Source of the DNA: Streptomyces wedmorensis
GTDB taxonomy: Bacteria; Actinomycetota; Actinomycetes; Streptomycetales; Streptomycetaceae
NCBI RefSeq assembly: GCF_000716445.1
Contig: NZ_JNWK01000031.1
Span: 55,718 to 119,717, forward strand
Direction: 5' to 3'
Length of the DNA: 64,000 nucleotides
Each line of letters begins with the position of its first letter. Within the stretch, counting starts at the first letter, position 1. The translations under genes were made by a program, and so were the position numbers. This document shows positions 1 through 8,224 of the stretch, in pieces. The notes under the pieces are model-generated. The model saw only the letters and a list, made by a program, of their open reading frames with translations, was not told the DNA's origin and did not search any database.

Positions 1-272
1 CTCCCGGCGGGAGCGGGGCCGGCACCTGCTGCCCCCGCCCTCGGGGAATCCCTGAGCACCGCGTCCGCGAGGGCCTGCCACAGTTCCCCGGGCTCGCGGC
101 CGGTCGCCTCGGCCATCCCGAGCGGTCGGCCGTGGAGCCGTACGAGGCCGAGCGCACGGCCGGCCGGTCCGGCGCGGGACCGGCCTCCGGGGCGCCGGAA
201 GGCTCCCGGTTCGGCGAGGTCGATGTCCACGACGGGCATCGGCGCGGCCGGCCCGGTCGGGACCGGGGTCAC
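1..272 (-). CDS. Putative glycosyltransferase, N-terminal part only (runs off window)
   Basis: Open reading frame of 90 codons entering from the left edge without a stop. It begins at GTG, which overlaps the TGA of the upstream glycosyltransferase gene (GTGA), so the two are probably translationally coupled. The visible protein has an early MPVVDIDLAEP stretch and a VRLHGRPLG stretch. I associate these with the N-terminal leader of a Streptomyces family-2 glycosyltransferase family; the catalytic domain would lie outside the window. The assignment is from memory of that family plus context and is tentative. It cannot be judged whether the gene is intact. Confidence 0.5.
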   Translation of the reverse strand, partial: MTPVPTGPAAPMPVVDIDLAEPGAFRRPGGRSRAGPAGRALGLVRLHGRPLGMAEATGREPGELWQALADAVLRDSPRAGAAGAGPAPAG

Positions 273-1096
273 GGCGCGCTCCCCTCCCGCGGGGCGGGCG
301 ACGCCATCGCGCCCGGACGCTCGGACAGGAGGGTGCGGAGCACCCGGCGCCCGTCGGAGATCGCGTGGAGGTTGGAGCGTCCGTTGCGCCGGGGCAGTTC
401 GAGGCTCGGGACCTCGGCGATGCGGAGGCCGGAGCGCAGGGCGTGCACGATCATCTCGGTCTCGATCTCGAAGCCGGTGGCGTGCAGGTCCAGCTGGTCG
501 AGGAAGGTGCGGCGGAAGGCGCAGAAGCCGTAGCAGAGGTCGGTGAGCGTGGCGTCGTACAGCCGGTTCACGAGGGCCAGGAGGGCGTGGTTGCCGAGCC
601 GGCGGAAACGGGTGATGTCGAGCGAGCCGCCGCCCTCGACGAAGCGGGAGCCCTTGACGAAGTCGTACCCGTTCTCGAGGAAGTGCACGAAGTGCGGGAT
701 CTCGGCGGGGCTCATGCTGCCGTCGGCGTCCATCATGACGATGTAGTCGCCGCGGGCGGCGAGGAAGCCGGTGCGCAGGGCGTTCCCCTTGCCCTTCCCG
801 CTCTGCGGGATGCTGCGGACCGTGGGCAGGATCTGGGTCGCCACGCGGACCGTGGCGTCGTACGAGTCCCCGTCGATCAGGAGGACCTCGCCGACGCAGT
901 CGGGGATCTGTTCGAACACCCAGGGGATGTTGCGCGCCTCGTTGAGGGCCGGGACCACCAGGCTCACCGCGAGTCGGGTCGGCGCCCTGTCCTCGGCGCG
1001 CCGCATCGGGTGCGGCGGCGGGTCGGTGGAGCGGGGGTCGGGGTGGTCGGCCGGCCGCGGGCCGGGGCTCTGCGGCAGGGTCTGGTGAGTGGTCAT
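269..1096 (-). CDS. Family 2 glycosyltransferase (dolichyl-phosphate-sugar synthase type)
   Basis: 275-residue soluble GT-A enzyme. After a proline-rich leader of about 40 residues comes SLVVPALNEARNI, then LLIDGDSYDAT and the DAD metal/nucleotide-sugar motif in IVMMDADGS, followed by KGSRF and the CYGFCAFRR region. This pattern fits DPM1-like and undecaprenyl-phosphate glucosyltransferases, which transfer sugar from a nucleotide donor to a polyprenyl phosphate. No membrane segments are visible. ATG at 1096 is chosen because the longer frame to 1159 would run into the divergent regulatory region. It overlaps the next gene by 4 nt and is divergent from a TetR gene, which suggests regulation by that repressor. 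Acceptor and product are unknown. Confidence 0.8.
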   Translation of the reverse strand: MTTHQTLPQSPGPRPADHPDPRSTDPPPHPMRRAEDRAPTRLAVSLVVPALNEARNIPWVFEQIPDCVGEVLLIDGDSYDATVRVATQILPTVRSIPQSGKGKGNALRTGFLAARGDYIVMMDADGSMSPAEIPHFVHFLENGYDFVKGSRFVEGGGSLDITRFRRLGNHALLALVNRLYDATLTDLCYGFCAFRRTFLDQLDLHATGFEIETEMIVHALRSGLRIAEVPSLELPRRNGRSNLHAISDGRRVLRTLLSERPGAMASPAPREGSAP

Positions 1097-1191
1097 GATG
1101 GCTCCGGATCGCAGGGGTGCACGGTCGTGCCGTGGCGCGGAGGCCGTCCGCCGGAACACGGCACGCGGCGGGTTCTCCCTGCCGATTCACC

Positions 1192-1214
1192 GTACGTTTA
1201 CGACGTATATGTAC
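1192..1214. promoter_or_regulatory. 23-bp palindrome, probable TetR operator
   Basis: Two 11-bp arms, GTACGTTTACG and CGTATATGTAC, surround a central A. 9 of 11 positions are complementary. The site lies in the AT-rich part of the intergenic region between the glycosyltransferase start (1096) and the TetR start (1300), where a TetR repressor controlling itself and a divergent operon usually binds. Confidence 0.65.
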
Positions 1215-1299
1215 ACTTTATCCCTAGATGTTCAGCGGTCAAGGCGAAGCGTCCACCGGCCGGAGGACGGGGCCGGGAGCGCACGGCGGAGGCGGGCAC

Positions 1300-2025
1300 A
1301 TGCCGATCGAGAAGGACTCCCCGCAGGGGCGCCGGGCACCGGCCCGCCGCGCGGGCGACCACGGCCGCTACGGCCGCCTGAGCAGGGAGCGGGTGCTGGC
1401 CACTGCCCTGCGACTGGTCGACCGCGAGGGGCTGTCCGCACTGAGCATGCGCCGCACCGGCGCCGAGCTCGGGGTGGAGGCCATGGCGCTGTACCGGTAC
1501 GCGGCGGGAAAGGACGCCCTGCTCGACGGCCTGGTCGAAGCCCTCTACGCCGAACTGGAGGAACGGCTGGCCGCCTCCCCCGAGTCACCCGGATGGCGGG
1601 ACGAGCTCCACCGGATCGCCGCCGAGACCTACGCGGTCGCCCTGGCCCACCCCAATGTGGCCCCGCTCCTGGCCACCCGCATGCTGGCGGTCCCGCTGGC
1701 CCGCCGCCCGCTCGCCGTCCTCCGGGACCACGAACGCGTCCTGACCGTCCTCGGCCGGGCGGGCCTCGACGAGGAGACCACCGTCATGGCATTCCGGGCC
1801 GTCACGGGCTGGCTCCTGGGCTACGTCCTCGGCGACCTGCGGGCCATGGTCGACAACCCCGACGAGCCCGATCCGGCCTTCCGCCTCGGCCTCCACCGCA
1901 TGCCGGCCCGCGAACTCCCCCGCCTCCGCGACGCCGCCCCGACCCTCGCCCGCCACGGCGGCCCCGCCGGCCTGGCCGCGGGCCTCGACGCCCTGCTGGA
2001 CGGATTCACCCGCGGGGCCGCGTGA
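1300..2025 (+). CDS. TetR/AcrR-family transcriptional regulator
   Basis: 241 residues. A basic N-terminus precedes a typical TetR helix-turn-helix (LSRERVLATALRLVDREG, then LSMRRTGAELGVEAMALYRY, about residues 28-72). The C-terminal ligand domain resembles TetR_C_1 proteins. ATG at 1300 has a purine-rich GGCGGAGGCGGG upstream; starting at 1228 would consume the palindrome and promoter region. It is divergent from the glycosyltransferase pair, so the likely role is repression of that operon and of itself in response to an unknown ligand. Its 3' end faces mqnP, 13 bp away. Confidence 0.85.
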   Translation: MPIEKDSPQGRRAPARRAGDHGRYGRLSRERVLATALRLVDREGLSALSMRRTGAELGVEAMALYRYAAGKDALLDGLVEALYAELEERLAASPESPGWRDELHRIAAETYAVALAHPNVAPLLATRMLAVPLARRPLAVLRDHERVLTVLGRAGLDEETTVMAFRAVTGWLLGYVLGDLRAMVDNPDEPDPAFRLGLHRMPARELPRLRDAAPTLARHGGPAGLAAGLDALLDGFTRGAA

Positions 2026-2038
2026 CCACCGGCGTGGG

Positions 2039-2941
2039 TCAGAGGGAAAGCCCGCGCACGAGCAGGTCGAGCAGCGCGCACACGAACAGGCTGATCCCGA
2101 TGAACCCGTTCGTCGTGAAGAACGCCCTGTTCAGACGCGACAGGTCGTGCGGCTTCACGATCGAGTGCTCGTAGCAGAAGGCGGCCACGACGATCACCAG
2201 GCCGACCCAGAAGAACAGCCCCGCGTCCGTCGCGAGGGCGTACCAGACGAGCAGGCCCGTGGTGACGACCGCGGAGGCACGGGCGCCCCACAGCGCGGCC
2301 GGGACGCCGAAGCGCGCCGGTACGGACATGACGCCGTGCGCCCGGTCCGCCTGGACGTCCTGGCAGGCGAAGATCAGGTCGAACCCGCCGATCCACACGC
2401 CGACGGCGAGGCCCAGGATGACCGCGTCCCACGACCACTCGCCGGTCACCGCGAGCCAGGCCCCGATCGGCCCTATCGCCTGTGCGAGCCCGAGGATGGC
2501 GTGCGGGAAGTTCGTGAACCGCTTGCCGTACGGGTACACGACCATCGGGATCACCGCGAGCGGCGCCAGCGCCAGACACAGCGGGTTGAGCAGCGCCGCC
2601 GCCCCCAGGAACACCACCACGGCGATCCCGGCCCCGACCCATGCCGACCTCACCGACACCGCGCCGGTCACCAGCTCCCGGTTCGCCGTCCGCGGGTTCC
2701 GCGCGTCGATCTCCCGGTCGATGATCCGGTTGCACGCCATCGCGAACGTCCGCAGCCCCACCATGCACACCGTCACCAGGAACAGCGTCCACCAGTGGAT
2801 TCTCCGGTCCAGCTGGAACATCGCCGTCAGCGACGCGATGTACGCGAACGGCAGCGCGAACACCGAGTGCTCGATCATCACGAGCCGCAGGAAGGCCTTG
2901 GTGCGCCCCGGCTGGGCGCCCGACACGGCGGCGGTGGTCAC
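2039..2941 (-). CDS. mqnP: Menaquinone-pathway prenyltransferase (UbiA superfamily)
   Basis: 300-residue polytopic membrane protein with about eight hydrophobic segments. It carries the first Asp-rich UbiA motif NRIIDREIDARN (about residues 71-82) and the second, FACQDVQADR, which bind the Mg-prenyl diphosphate. The substrate is presumed to be the 1,4-dihydroxy-6-naphthoate-type acid of the futalosine route. GTG at 2941 overlaps the TGA of the UbiD gene (GTGA), giving a two-gene operon. Recalled Streptomyces loci pair this gene with mqnL and usually a UbiX flavin prenyltransferase; here the downstream neighbour is a convergent TetR gene and no ubiX is visible. Confidence 0.85.
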   Translation of the reverse strand: MTTAAVSGAQPGRTKAFLRLVMIEHSVFALPFAYIASLTAMFQLDRRIHWWTLFLVTVCMVGLRTFAMACNRIIDREIDARNPRTANRELVTGAVSVRSAWVGAGIAVVVFLGAAALLNPLCLALAPLAVIPMVVYPYGKRFTNFPHAILGLAQAIGPIGAWLAVTGEWSWDAVILGLAVGVWIGGFDLIFACQDVQADRAHGVMSVPARFGVPAALWGARASAVVTTGLLVWYALATDAGLFFWVGLVIVVAAFCYEHSIVKPHDLSRLNRAFFTTNGFIGISLFVCALLDLLVRGLSL

Positions 2942-4395
2942 AGCCCGTACTCCTTCCAGCGGCGGTCCACCAGGGCCGCCGTCGCCGGGTCGGACTCGAC
3001 CATGTCGGGCCAGCCGCCGTCGCGGGTGTAGCCCTCCTCGGGGAGCTTCTTGGTGGCGTCGATGCCGGCCTTGCCGCCCCAGAACTGCTGGTAGGAGGCG
3101 TGGTCGAGGTGGTCGACGGGGCCTTCGACGACCGTGAGGTCCCGGGCGTAGTCGGTGTTGCCGAGGGCCCGCCAGGAGACCTCGTGCAGGTCGTGGACGT
3201 CGCAGTCCTTGTCGACCACGATGATCAGCTTGGTCAGCGACATCATGTGGGCGCCCCAGATGGCGTGCATGACCTTCTGGGCGTGCTTCGGGTACTTCTT
3301 GTCGATCGAGACGATCGCGCAGTTGTGGAAGCCGCCCGACTCCGGCAGGTGGTAGTCGACGATGTCCGGCACGATGATCTTGAGGAGCGGGAGGAAGAAC
3401 CGCTCCGTGGCCCGGCCCAGCGGCCCGTCCTCGGTCGGCGGCCGGCCGACGACGATCGACTGGAGCAGCGGACGCTTCCGCATCGTGATGCAGTCGATCT
3501 TCAGTGCGGGGAACGGCTCCTGCGGCGTGTAGAAGCCGGTGTGGTCGCCGAAGGGACCCTCCGGCAGCGTCTCGCCCGGCTCCAGCCAGCCCTCGACGAC
3601 GACCTCGGCGTGGGCCGGGACCTGGAGCGGGACCGTCTTGCAGTCGACCATCTCGATCCGCTTGCCCTGCACGAACCCGGCGAAGAGGTACTCGTCGATG
3701 TCGCCCGGGAGCGGCGCCGTCGAGGCGTACGTGACGGCCGGCGGGCAGCCGAAGGCGATCGCGACCGGCAGCCGCTCGCCCCGCGCCGCCGCGACGGCGT
3801 AGTGGTTGCGGCTGTCCTTGTGGATCTGCCAGTGCATGCCGATGGTGCGCTTGTCGTGCCGCTGGAGCCGGTAGAGCCCCAGGTTCCGCACGCCGGTCTC
3901 GGGGTGCTTGGTGTGGGTGAGCCCCAGGTTGAAGAAGGACCCGCCGTCCTTGGGCCACGTGAAGAGCGCGGGGAGGAGGTCGAGATCGACGTCGTCCCCG
4001 GTGAGGACGACCTCCTGCACGGGGGCGGCGTCCGACTTCACCTTCTTCGGCGGCACGTGGACCATCGAGCCGAGCTTCCCGAAGGCCTCGCGGACGCCGA
4101 CGAAGCCTTGCGGGAGCTCGGGCTTGAGCAGCCCGCCGATCTTCTCGCTGATCTCGCCGTACGACTTCAGGCCGAGGGCCTTGAGCAGCCGCCGGTCCGT
4201 CCCGAAGACGTTCATGGCGAGCGGCATGGCGGAGCCCTTGACGTTCTCGAAGAGGAGCGCCGGGCCTCCCGCCTTGTTCACCCGGTCCACGATCTCCCCG
4301 ACCTCCAGGTACGGGTCGACTTCGGCCTTGATGCGCTTGAGGTCGCCTTCGCGCTCCAGGGCCCTGAGCAGCGAGCGGAGATCGTCGTAAGCCAT
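2938..4395 (-). CDS. mqnL: UbiD-family decarboxylase of menaquinone biosynthesis
   Basis: 485 residues, the usual UbiD length. The sequence is UbiD-like throughout and includes the metal/prFMN-site segment LPEGPFGDHTGFYTP and the prFMN-binding NLGLYRLQRHDKRTIGMHW region. It is cytosolic and depends on prenylated FMN, made by UbiX, which is not seen nearby. It is expected to decarboxylate the prenylated dihydroxynaphthoate produced by the MqnP step. ATG at 4395 opens the operon; the divergent PLDc_N gene starts 90 bp away. The functional call rests on family similarity plus coupling to mqnP; other UbiD substrates cannot be excluded from sequence alone. Confidence 0.85.
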   Translation of the reverse strand: MAYDDLRSLLRALEREGDLKRIKAEVDPYLEVGEIVDRVNKAGGPALLFENVKGSAMPLAMNVFGTDRRLLKALGLKSYGEISEKIGGLLKPELPQGFVGVREAFGKLGSMVHVPPKKVKSDAAPVQEVVLTGDDVDLDLLPALFTWPKDGGSFFNLGLTHTKHPETGVRNLGLYRLQRHDKRTIGMHWQIHKDSRNHYAVAAARGERLPVAIAFGCPPAVTYASTAPLPGDIDEYLFAGFVQGKRIEMVDCKTVPLQVPAHAEVVVEGWLEPGETLPEGPFGDHTGFYTPQEPFPALKIDCITMRKRPLLQSIVVGRPPTEDGPLGRATERFFLPLLKIIVPDIVDYHLPESGGFHNCAIVSIDKKYPKHAQKVMHAIWGAHMMSLTKLIIVVDKDCDVHDLHEVSWRALGNTDYARDLTVVEGPVDHLDHASYQQFWGGKAGIDATKKLPEEGYTRDGGWPDMVESDPATAALVDRRWKEYGL

Positions 4396-4484
4396 AGGGG
4401 CCAGTATCCGCCACGAGCTACGCTTGGCTCGTCACCGGGGGCGCCGCAACACGCCCCGCCGCTGCTTCCAGGGGGCTGTCCCAC

Positions 4485-4907
4485 ATGCTCAGGGCACTGA
4501 TGTACATCCTGCCGCTGGCGCTGACGATCTACGCCTTCATCGACTGCCTGAACACCCCCGAGGACGAGGCCAAGCACCTGCCCAAGGTCGTCTGGGTCAT
4601 CATCATCCTGCTCTTCTGGATCGTCGGCCCCATCGTCTGGTTCGCCGCCGGCAAGATGCGCCGCGCCCCCGCCGGCGGCCGTACGCCCTCCGAGTGGCAC
4701 CGCAACCACCGCCACGAGTGGGTCGCCCCCGACGACAACCCCGAGTTCCTCAAGTCCCTCCGCGAGGAGAACAAGAAGGACGAGTCCCTCCTCAAGGACT
4801 GGGAGGCGGACCTCCGCCGCCGCGAGGAGGAACTGAAGAAGCGCGAACGCGACGAGGACACGGACAGCGGCCGGAAGAGCGAGCGCGGCGAGGACACCGA
4901 GGCCTGA
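4485..4907 (+). CDS. PLDc_N-domain membrane protein
   Basis: 140 residues. Two transmembrane segments (about residues 3-20 and 33-53) enclose the short PLD-nuclease N-terminal motif (YAFIDCLNTPEDEAKHLPK, then VWFAAGK). A long, highly charged C-terminal tail rich in Glu/Lys/Arg follows, probably a cytosolic coiled coil (about residues 90-140). No phospholipase domain follows; such short PLDc_N proteins are common in actinobacteria and have no assigned biochemical role. Its stop overlaps the lysR start by one base (TGATG), so the two are coupled. Confidence 0.75.
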   Translation: MLRALMYILPLALTIYAFIDCLNTPEDEAKHLPKVVWVIIILLFWIVGPIVWFAAGKMRRAPAGGRTPSEWHRNHRHEWVAPDDNPEFLKSLREENKKDESLLKDWEADLRRREEELKKRERDEDTDSGRKSERGEDTEA

Positions 4908-5797
4908 TGGAGCTCCGGCTCCTGGCGACCTTCGAGAAGGTCGCCGACGTCCTCTCCTTCACCCGCGCCGCCGCCGAGCTCGGCTACGCGCAGTCCAGCG
5001 TCACCGGCCAGATCCGCTCCCTGGAGTCCTCCCTCGGCGTGGAGCTCTTCGAGCGGCTCGGCAGCCGCATCCGCCTCACCGAGGCCGGCGAGCGGCTCCT
5101 CCCGTACGCCCGCCGCATGGCGGACCTCGCGGAGGAGGCCAGGGCCGCCGTCGCGGTCACCGAGGAGCCCTCCGGCCCGATCGCCGTCGGCACGATGGAG
5201 TCCCTCACCTCGTACCGGCTGCCGCCGCTCCTGGAGTACTTCCACCACCGCTACCCCGAGGTCCGGCTGACGCTCCGCCCCACCCTCGGCGACGAGACCC
5301 GCCAGGCCCTCCGCCAGGGCACCTACGACGTCGGCTTCCTCATGGAGCCCGACACGGAGCACGAGGGCCTGGAGACCGAGGTCCTCGCCCCCGAGCCCCT
5401 CGTCCTCGTCGCCGCCCCCGGCCACCCCCTGGCCGACCGTACGACCCTGACCAGCGCGGACCTCGCCGAAGCCCGGCTGGTCGGCACCGAACCCGGCTGC
5501 CCCTACCGCGACCTGTTCGAGCGGGAGCTCCGCGACTGGGCACCGCCCTTCATGGAGTTCGGCACCATCGAGGCGACCAAACGCGGAGTCGCCACCGGCC
5601 TCGGCATCGCCCTCCTCCCCCGGGTGACCGTCGCCGGGGAACTCGCCTCCGGCGCCCTCGTCCCGCTCGCCTGGGAGGCCTCCTTCACCCTCTTCACGCA
5701 GCTCGCGTGGCGACGGGGGAAGCGGCTTCCCCCTCACGTCCGCCTGTTCGTCGAGCAGGCGCGCCGCCTCGTGTCCGAGCAGAACCCGCCAGCGTGA
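4907..5797 (+). CDS. LysR-family transcriptional regulator
   Basis: 296 residues. The N-terminal winged helix-turn-helix (about residues 1-60: LATFEKVADVLSFTRAAAEL, YAQSSVTGQIRSLE) is followed by a periplasmic-binding-like effector domain (IAVGTMESLTSYRLPPLLEY onward). ATG at 4907 overlaps the stop of the PLDc_N gene. The last 104 bp run antisense through the 3' end of the convergent EamA exporter gene, which may be its regulatory target, since LysR/EamA pairs are frequent. The effector is unknown. Confidence 0.85.
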   Translation: MELRLLATFEKVADVLSFTRAAAELGYAQSSVTGQIRSLESSLGVELFERLGSRIRLTEAGERLLPYARRMADLAEEARAAVAVTEEPSGPIAVGTMESLTSYRLPPLLEYFHHRYPEVRLTLRPTLGDETRQALRQGTYDVGFLMEPDTEHEGLETEVLAPEPLVLVAAPGHPLADRTTLTSADLAEARLVGTEPGCPYRDLFERELRDWAPPFMEFGTIEATKRGVATGLGIALLPRVTVAGELASGALVPLAWEASFTLFTQLAWRRGKRLPPHVRLFVEQARRLVSEQNPPA

Positions 5798-6629
5798 CCT
5801 TCAGGCTCGCCAGCACGATCAGCGGAACCCCGAGCGCCTGCACGAGCCCGATGTGGTGCCCGTACACCGCCCAGTCCACGCCCATCGCGACCGCCGGATA
5901 GGTGAAGGCGAGCACCGCGATCTTCGCGGTGGGCAGCTTCGCGTACGCCGCGTACATCAGCACGTACATCAGACCCGTGTGGATCAGCCCGAGACCCACC
6001 AGCCAGACCCACCCCGACCCGAGCCCCGCCACCGCGCCGAAGTCCGTGAACGGCAGCAGCAGCGGCAGCCCCACGAGCACCTGCACCAGCGCGATCAGGT
6101 GCGGCCGCACCCCGGTGATCCGCTTCGTCACGAACGTCGACAGCGCGTACAGCACGGCCGCCGCGAGCGCGAACCCGATGCCCTTGAGCGACGCCGTGTC
6201 CCCCGGCCTCACCCCGGACACCAGCACCAGCCCCACGAAGGCGACGACCAGCCACCCCAGCTTCCCGCCCGGGATCCGCTCCCTCGCGAACACCGCGCCC
6301 AGCAGCACCAGGAAGAACGGCTGCGTGTGGTAGACGACCGTCGCGAGCGAGATCGAGCTGGCCTCGTACGCCTCGAACAGGAACACCCAGTTGAAGACGA
6401 TGAACGCCCCGCCGAGCGCCGCCATCCCCAGCTTCCGCGCCGTGAACCCGTGCCCGGTGAAGAACCCCCGCACCAGGCTGTACGCGCCCAGCGCCAGCGC
6501 CCCGAAGAGGCACCGGAAGAACACCACCTCGAAGGGCGACGCCCCCGACTCGACGACGAAGACGCCGAGCGTGCCCGACAGCACCATGGCGAGGGTGAGT
6601 TCGACGGTTCCCCTGGTCTCGTTTCTCAT
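5694..6629 (-). CDS. EamA/DMT-family transporter
   Basis: 311 residues with ten hydrophobic segments arranged as two EamA repeats (about residues 7-140 and 155-290). This is the drug/metabolite transporter fold that exports amino acids, nucleobases or other small molecules. The motif-like FLFEAYEASSISLATVVYHT and AKIAVLAFTYPAVAM stretches sit at the expected repeat ends. ATG at 6629 (MRNETRG) is preferred over longer starts that give a hydrophilic arginine-rich leader. The C-terminal tail (about 35 residues, basic) overlaps antisense with lysR. Confidence 0.85.
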   Translation of the reverse strand: MRNETRGTVELTLAMVLSGTLGVFVVESGASPFEVVFFRCLFGALALGAYSLVRGFFTGHGFTARKLGMAALGGAFIVFNWVFLFEAYEASSISLATVVYHTQPFFLVLLGAVFARERIPGGKLGWLVVAFVGLVLVSGVRPGDTASLKGIGFALAAAVLYALSTFVTKRITGVRPHLIALVQVLVGLPLLLPFTDFGAVAGLGSGWVWLVGLGLIHTGLMYVLMYAAYAKLPTAKIAVLAFTYPAVAMGVDWAVYGHHIGLVQALGVPLIVLASLKVTLAGSARTRGGAPARRTGGREGEAASPVATRAA

Positions 6630-6729
6630 GCCACCGACGCTACGAGCGGGCCCCGCACCCGGTCCACGAGCCACTGGGGCGTCCTTCCGATGGGCCCGAT
6701 CGCCAGAGCCGATGGGAGCCACCGGGTCC

Positions 6730-6780
6730 CCGATCGGCGCGGCCGACGGGGGCCGTCACACCTCCGATCGGCGCGGCCGA
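6730..6780. repeat. Pair of 17-bp direct repeats between divergent genes
   Basis: CCGATCGGCGCGGCCGA occurs at 6730-6746 and again, identical, at 6764-6780, a 34-bp period. It lies in the 220-bp region between the eamA start (6629) and the reductase start (6850). Each copy contains CGATCG. It could be a regulator site or duplicated leader DNA; nothing else is recognisable in this gap. Confidence 0.6.
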
Positions 6781-6849
6781 AGGGCCCCGGAATACCCCCG
6801 GGAAGGCGGGAGTTGGCACCGGATACCCGACGACACCGGAGCAACAGAC

Positions 6850-7470
6850 ATGACCCTGGACACCCCGCACGGCCCGGACCGCTCCTTCCTCTTCGTCCTC
6901 GGCAGCTCCCGCGCCGACGGCAACACGGAGATCCTCGCCCGCGCCGCCGCCGCGCAACTCCCCGCCGACGTCTCCCAGCGCTGGGTGGACCTGAACGAGC
7001 TGGTTCTCCCCGACTTCCAGGACGGCCGCCACGAGTCCCCCGACCGCCGCCCCGACGAGACCGAGGAACTCCTCCGTCAGGCCACTCTCGCCGCGACGGA
7101 CATCGTCATCGCCTCCCCCCTCTACTGGTACTCCCTCTCCGCCCAGACCAAGCGCTACCTCGACTACTGGTCCGGCTGGCTGAACGTCCCCGACTCGGAC
7201 TTCAAGGACCGCATGGCAGGCCGCACCCTCTGGGGCGTGACGGCGCTCGCCCACGCCGAACACGAGGTCGCGGACGGGCTCGTCACCGCCCTCCACCACT
7301 CGGCCGCCTACCTCCGCATGCGCTTCGGCGGCGTCCTCACGGGAACGGGCTCCCGCCCCGGCCGGGTCCGCGCCGACACCCAGGCCATGGCCCGCGCGAA
7401 GACCTTCTTCCAGGGCGAGACCCCCCTGGCCCTCTTCCCCTACGAGGAGGAGGCCGACGCGGCGGCGTGA
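6850..7470 (+). CDS. NAD(P)H-dependent FMN reductase / flavodoxin-fold oxidoreductase
   Basis: 206 residues. A flavodoxin-like fold begins FLFVLGSSRADGNTEIL, the phosphate-binding loop for FMN, and continues with IVIASPLYWYSLSAQTKRYLDYW, characteristic of NADPH-dependent FMN reductases and WrbA/MdaB-like quinone reductases. It is cytosolic and probably reduces flavin, quinone or azo compounds. ATG at 6850 is the start that gives the fold's natural N-terminus. Its last 31 bp overlap the convergent small gene at 7440-7799. Confidence 0.8.
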   Translation: MTLDTPHGPDRSFLFVLGSSRADGNTEILARAAAAQLPADVSQRWVDLNELVLPDFQDGRHESPDRRPDETEELLRQATLAATDIVIASPLYWYSLSAQTKRYLDYWSGWLNVPDSDFKDRMAGRTLWGVTALAHAEHEVADGLVTALHHSAAYLRMRFGGVLTGTGSRPGRVRADTQAMARAKTFFQGETPLALFPYEEEADAAA

Positions 7471-7799
7471 CCCGGCTGATGGCAGCGGCACCCGCAGACC
7501 AGGTGCCGGACGCCCGGTACGCCGCTGTCGCGGGGCGCGTGGTCGCGGCAGCGGTCGTGGCGGCCGACGATGCAGCGGGGAGAGCGGAACTCCGGGTCGG
7601 GGGTGGGGGCCAGGGCGCGGGTCAGCAGGGAGACGGTGACCGCGTCGGCGATCTCCGGCGTCACCCACCATCCGTCGCCCGCCCTGTCGCGGTGCGGCCC
7701 GTCGTGGCCCACGGCGAGTACGCAGACCGATCCGCCCCACACCGGGCGCACGACCTCGCCGACGGCGTACACGGAGCGGCGCGCCCCGCAGCGGCTCAT
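7440..7799 (-). CDS. Small Cys/His-rich protein of unknown function
   Basis: 119 residues, not assignable to a function. It has a conserved-looking N-terminal half (YAVGEVVRPVWGGSVCVLAVG, then HDGPHRDRAGDGWWV) and a C-terminal half with a possible metal-binding set (CIVGRHDRCRDH, HLVCGCRCHQPGH). Its ATG overlaps the stop of the upstream small membrane-protein gene (ATGA), forming a two-gene operon divergent from a mini-GntR gene. Similar small proteins occur near GntR genes in Streptomyces accessory modules, but no mobile-element genes are present here. Confidence 0.6.
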   Translation of the reverse strand: MSRCGARRSVYAVGEVVRPVWGGSVCVLAVGHDGPHRDRAGDGWWVTPEIADAVTVSLLTRALAPTPDPEFRSPRCIVGRHDRCRDHAPRDSGVPGVRHLVCGCRCHQPGHAAASASSS

Positions 7800-8143
7800 C
7801 GGGCGCTCCCGGCGGCGGCGCGGAGGGCGTGGATGTCGCGCTGGTCGACGTCCAGGCCGACCGTGGCGAGCCAGAGCGTCCTGCGGCGCCGCCGCTGTTC
7901 CGCCGCCAGGTAGGGGCGGGCCAGCGGCGACCGGGAGCCGTCCAGGGGCGTCGCCTGTTCCCGGGCGTACGGGGACCGCCGGGTGGGAGCGCGGTGGCGG
8001 GGCGCGGGGGCCGGGGGTGCCGGGCGGGGGTGGACGGCCGGTCGGGGGCGGTGCCTACCGGTTGGCGGCAGCGTCAACATGAGAAGCCAGAGAAGGAGCG
8101 GGATCCAGGCCCGTCCCAGCACGCGCGCGATAGGGTTCCGCAC
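7796..8143 (-). CDS. Small single-pass membrane protein, proline/arginine-rich
   Basis: 115 residues. A strong hydrophobic segment lies at about residues 13-27 (IPLLLWLLMLTLPP), then a Pro/Arg-rich stretch and an arginine-rich C-terminal part (AEQRRRRRTLWLATVGLDVD). GTG at 8143 is chosen because GGAG lies 8 nt upstream; longer frames lack a ribosome site. The stop overlaps the next gene's ATG. Function is not recognised; the divergent mini-GntR gene is the obvious candidate regulator. Confidence 0.6.
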   Translation of the reverse strand: MRNPIARVLGRAWIPLLLWLLMLTLPPTGRHRPRPAVHPRPAPPAPAPRHRAPTRRSPYAREQATPLDGSRSPLARPYLAAEQRRRRRTLWLATVGLDVDQRDIHALRAAAGSAR

Positions 8144-8224
8144 GTCATCAACTCCGTTGGTAGTTGGTGGCCATGCCCCGGGGCCGGTACCAGCGGTCGC
8201 CGGGGTCTTTGCGTCACACGACCC

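Noticed and set aside
2039..4414. A single 791-codon frame joining mqnP to an upstream region
   Set aside because: The upstream half is an arginine/proline-rich shadow of the mqnL gene; the GTGA junction gives two normal-length proteins.
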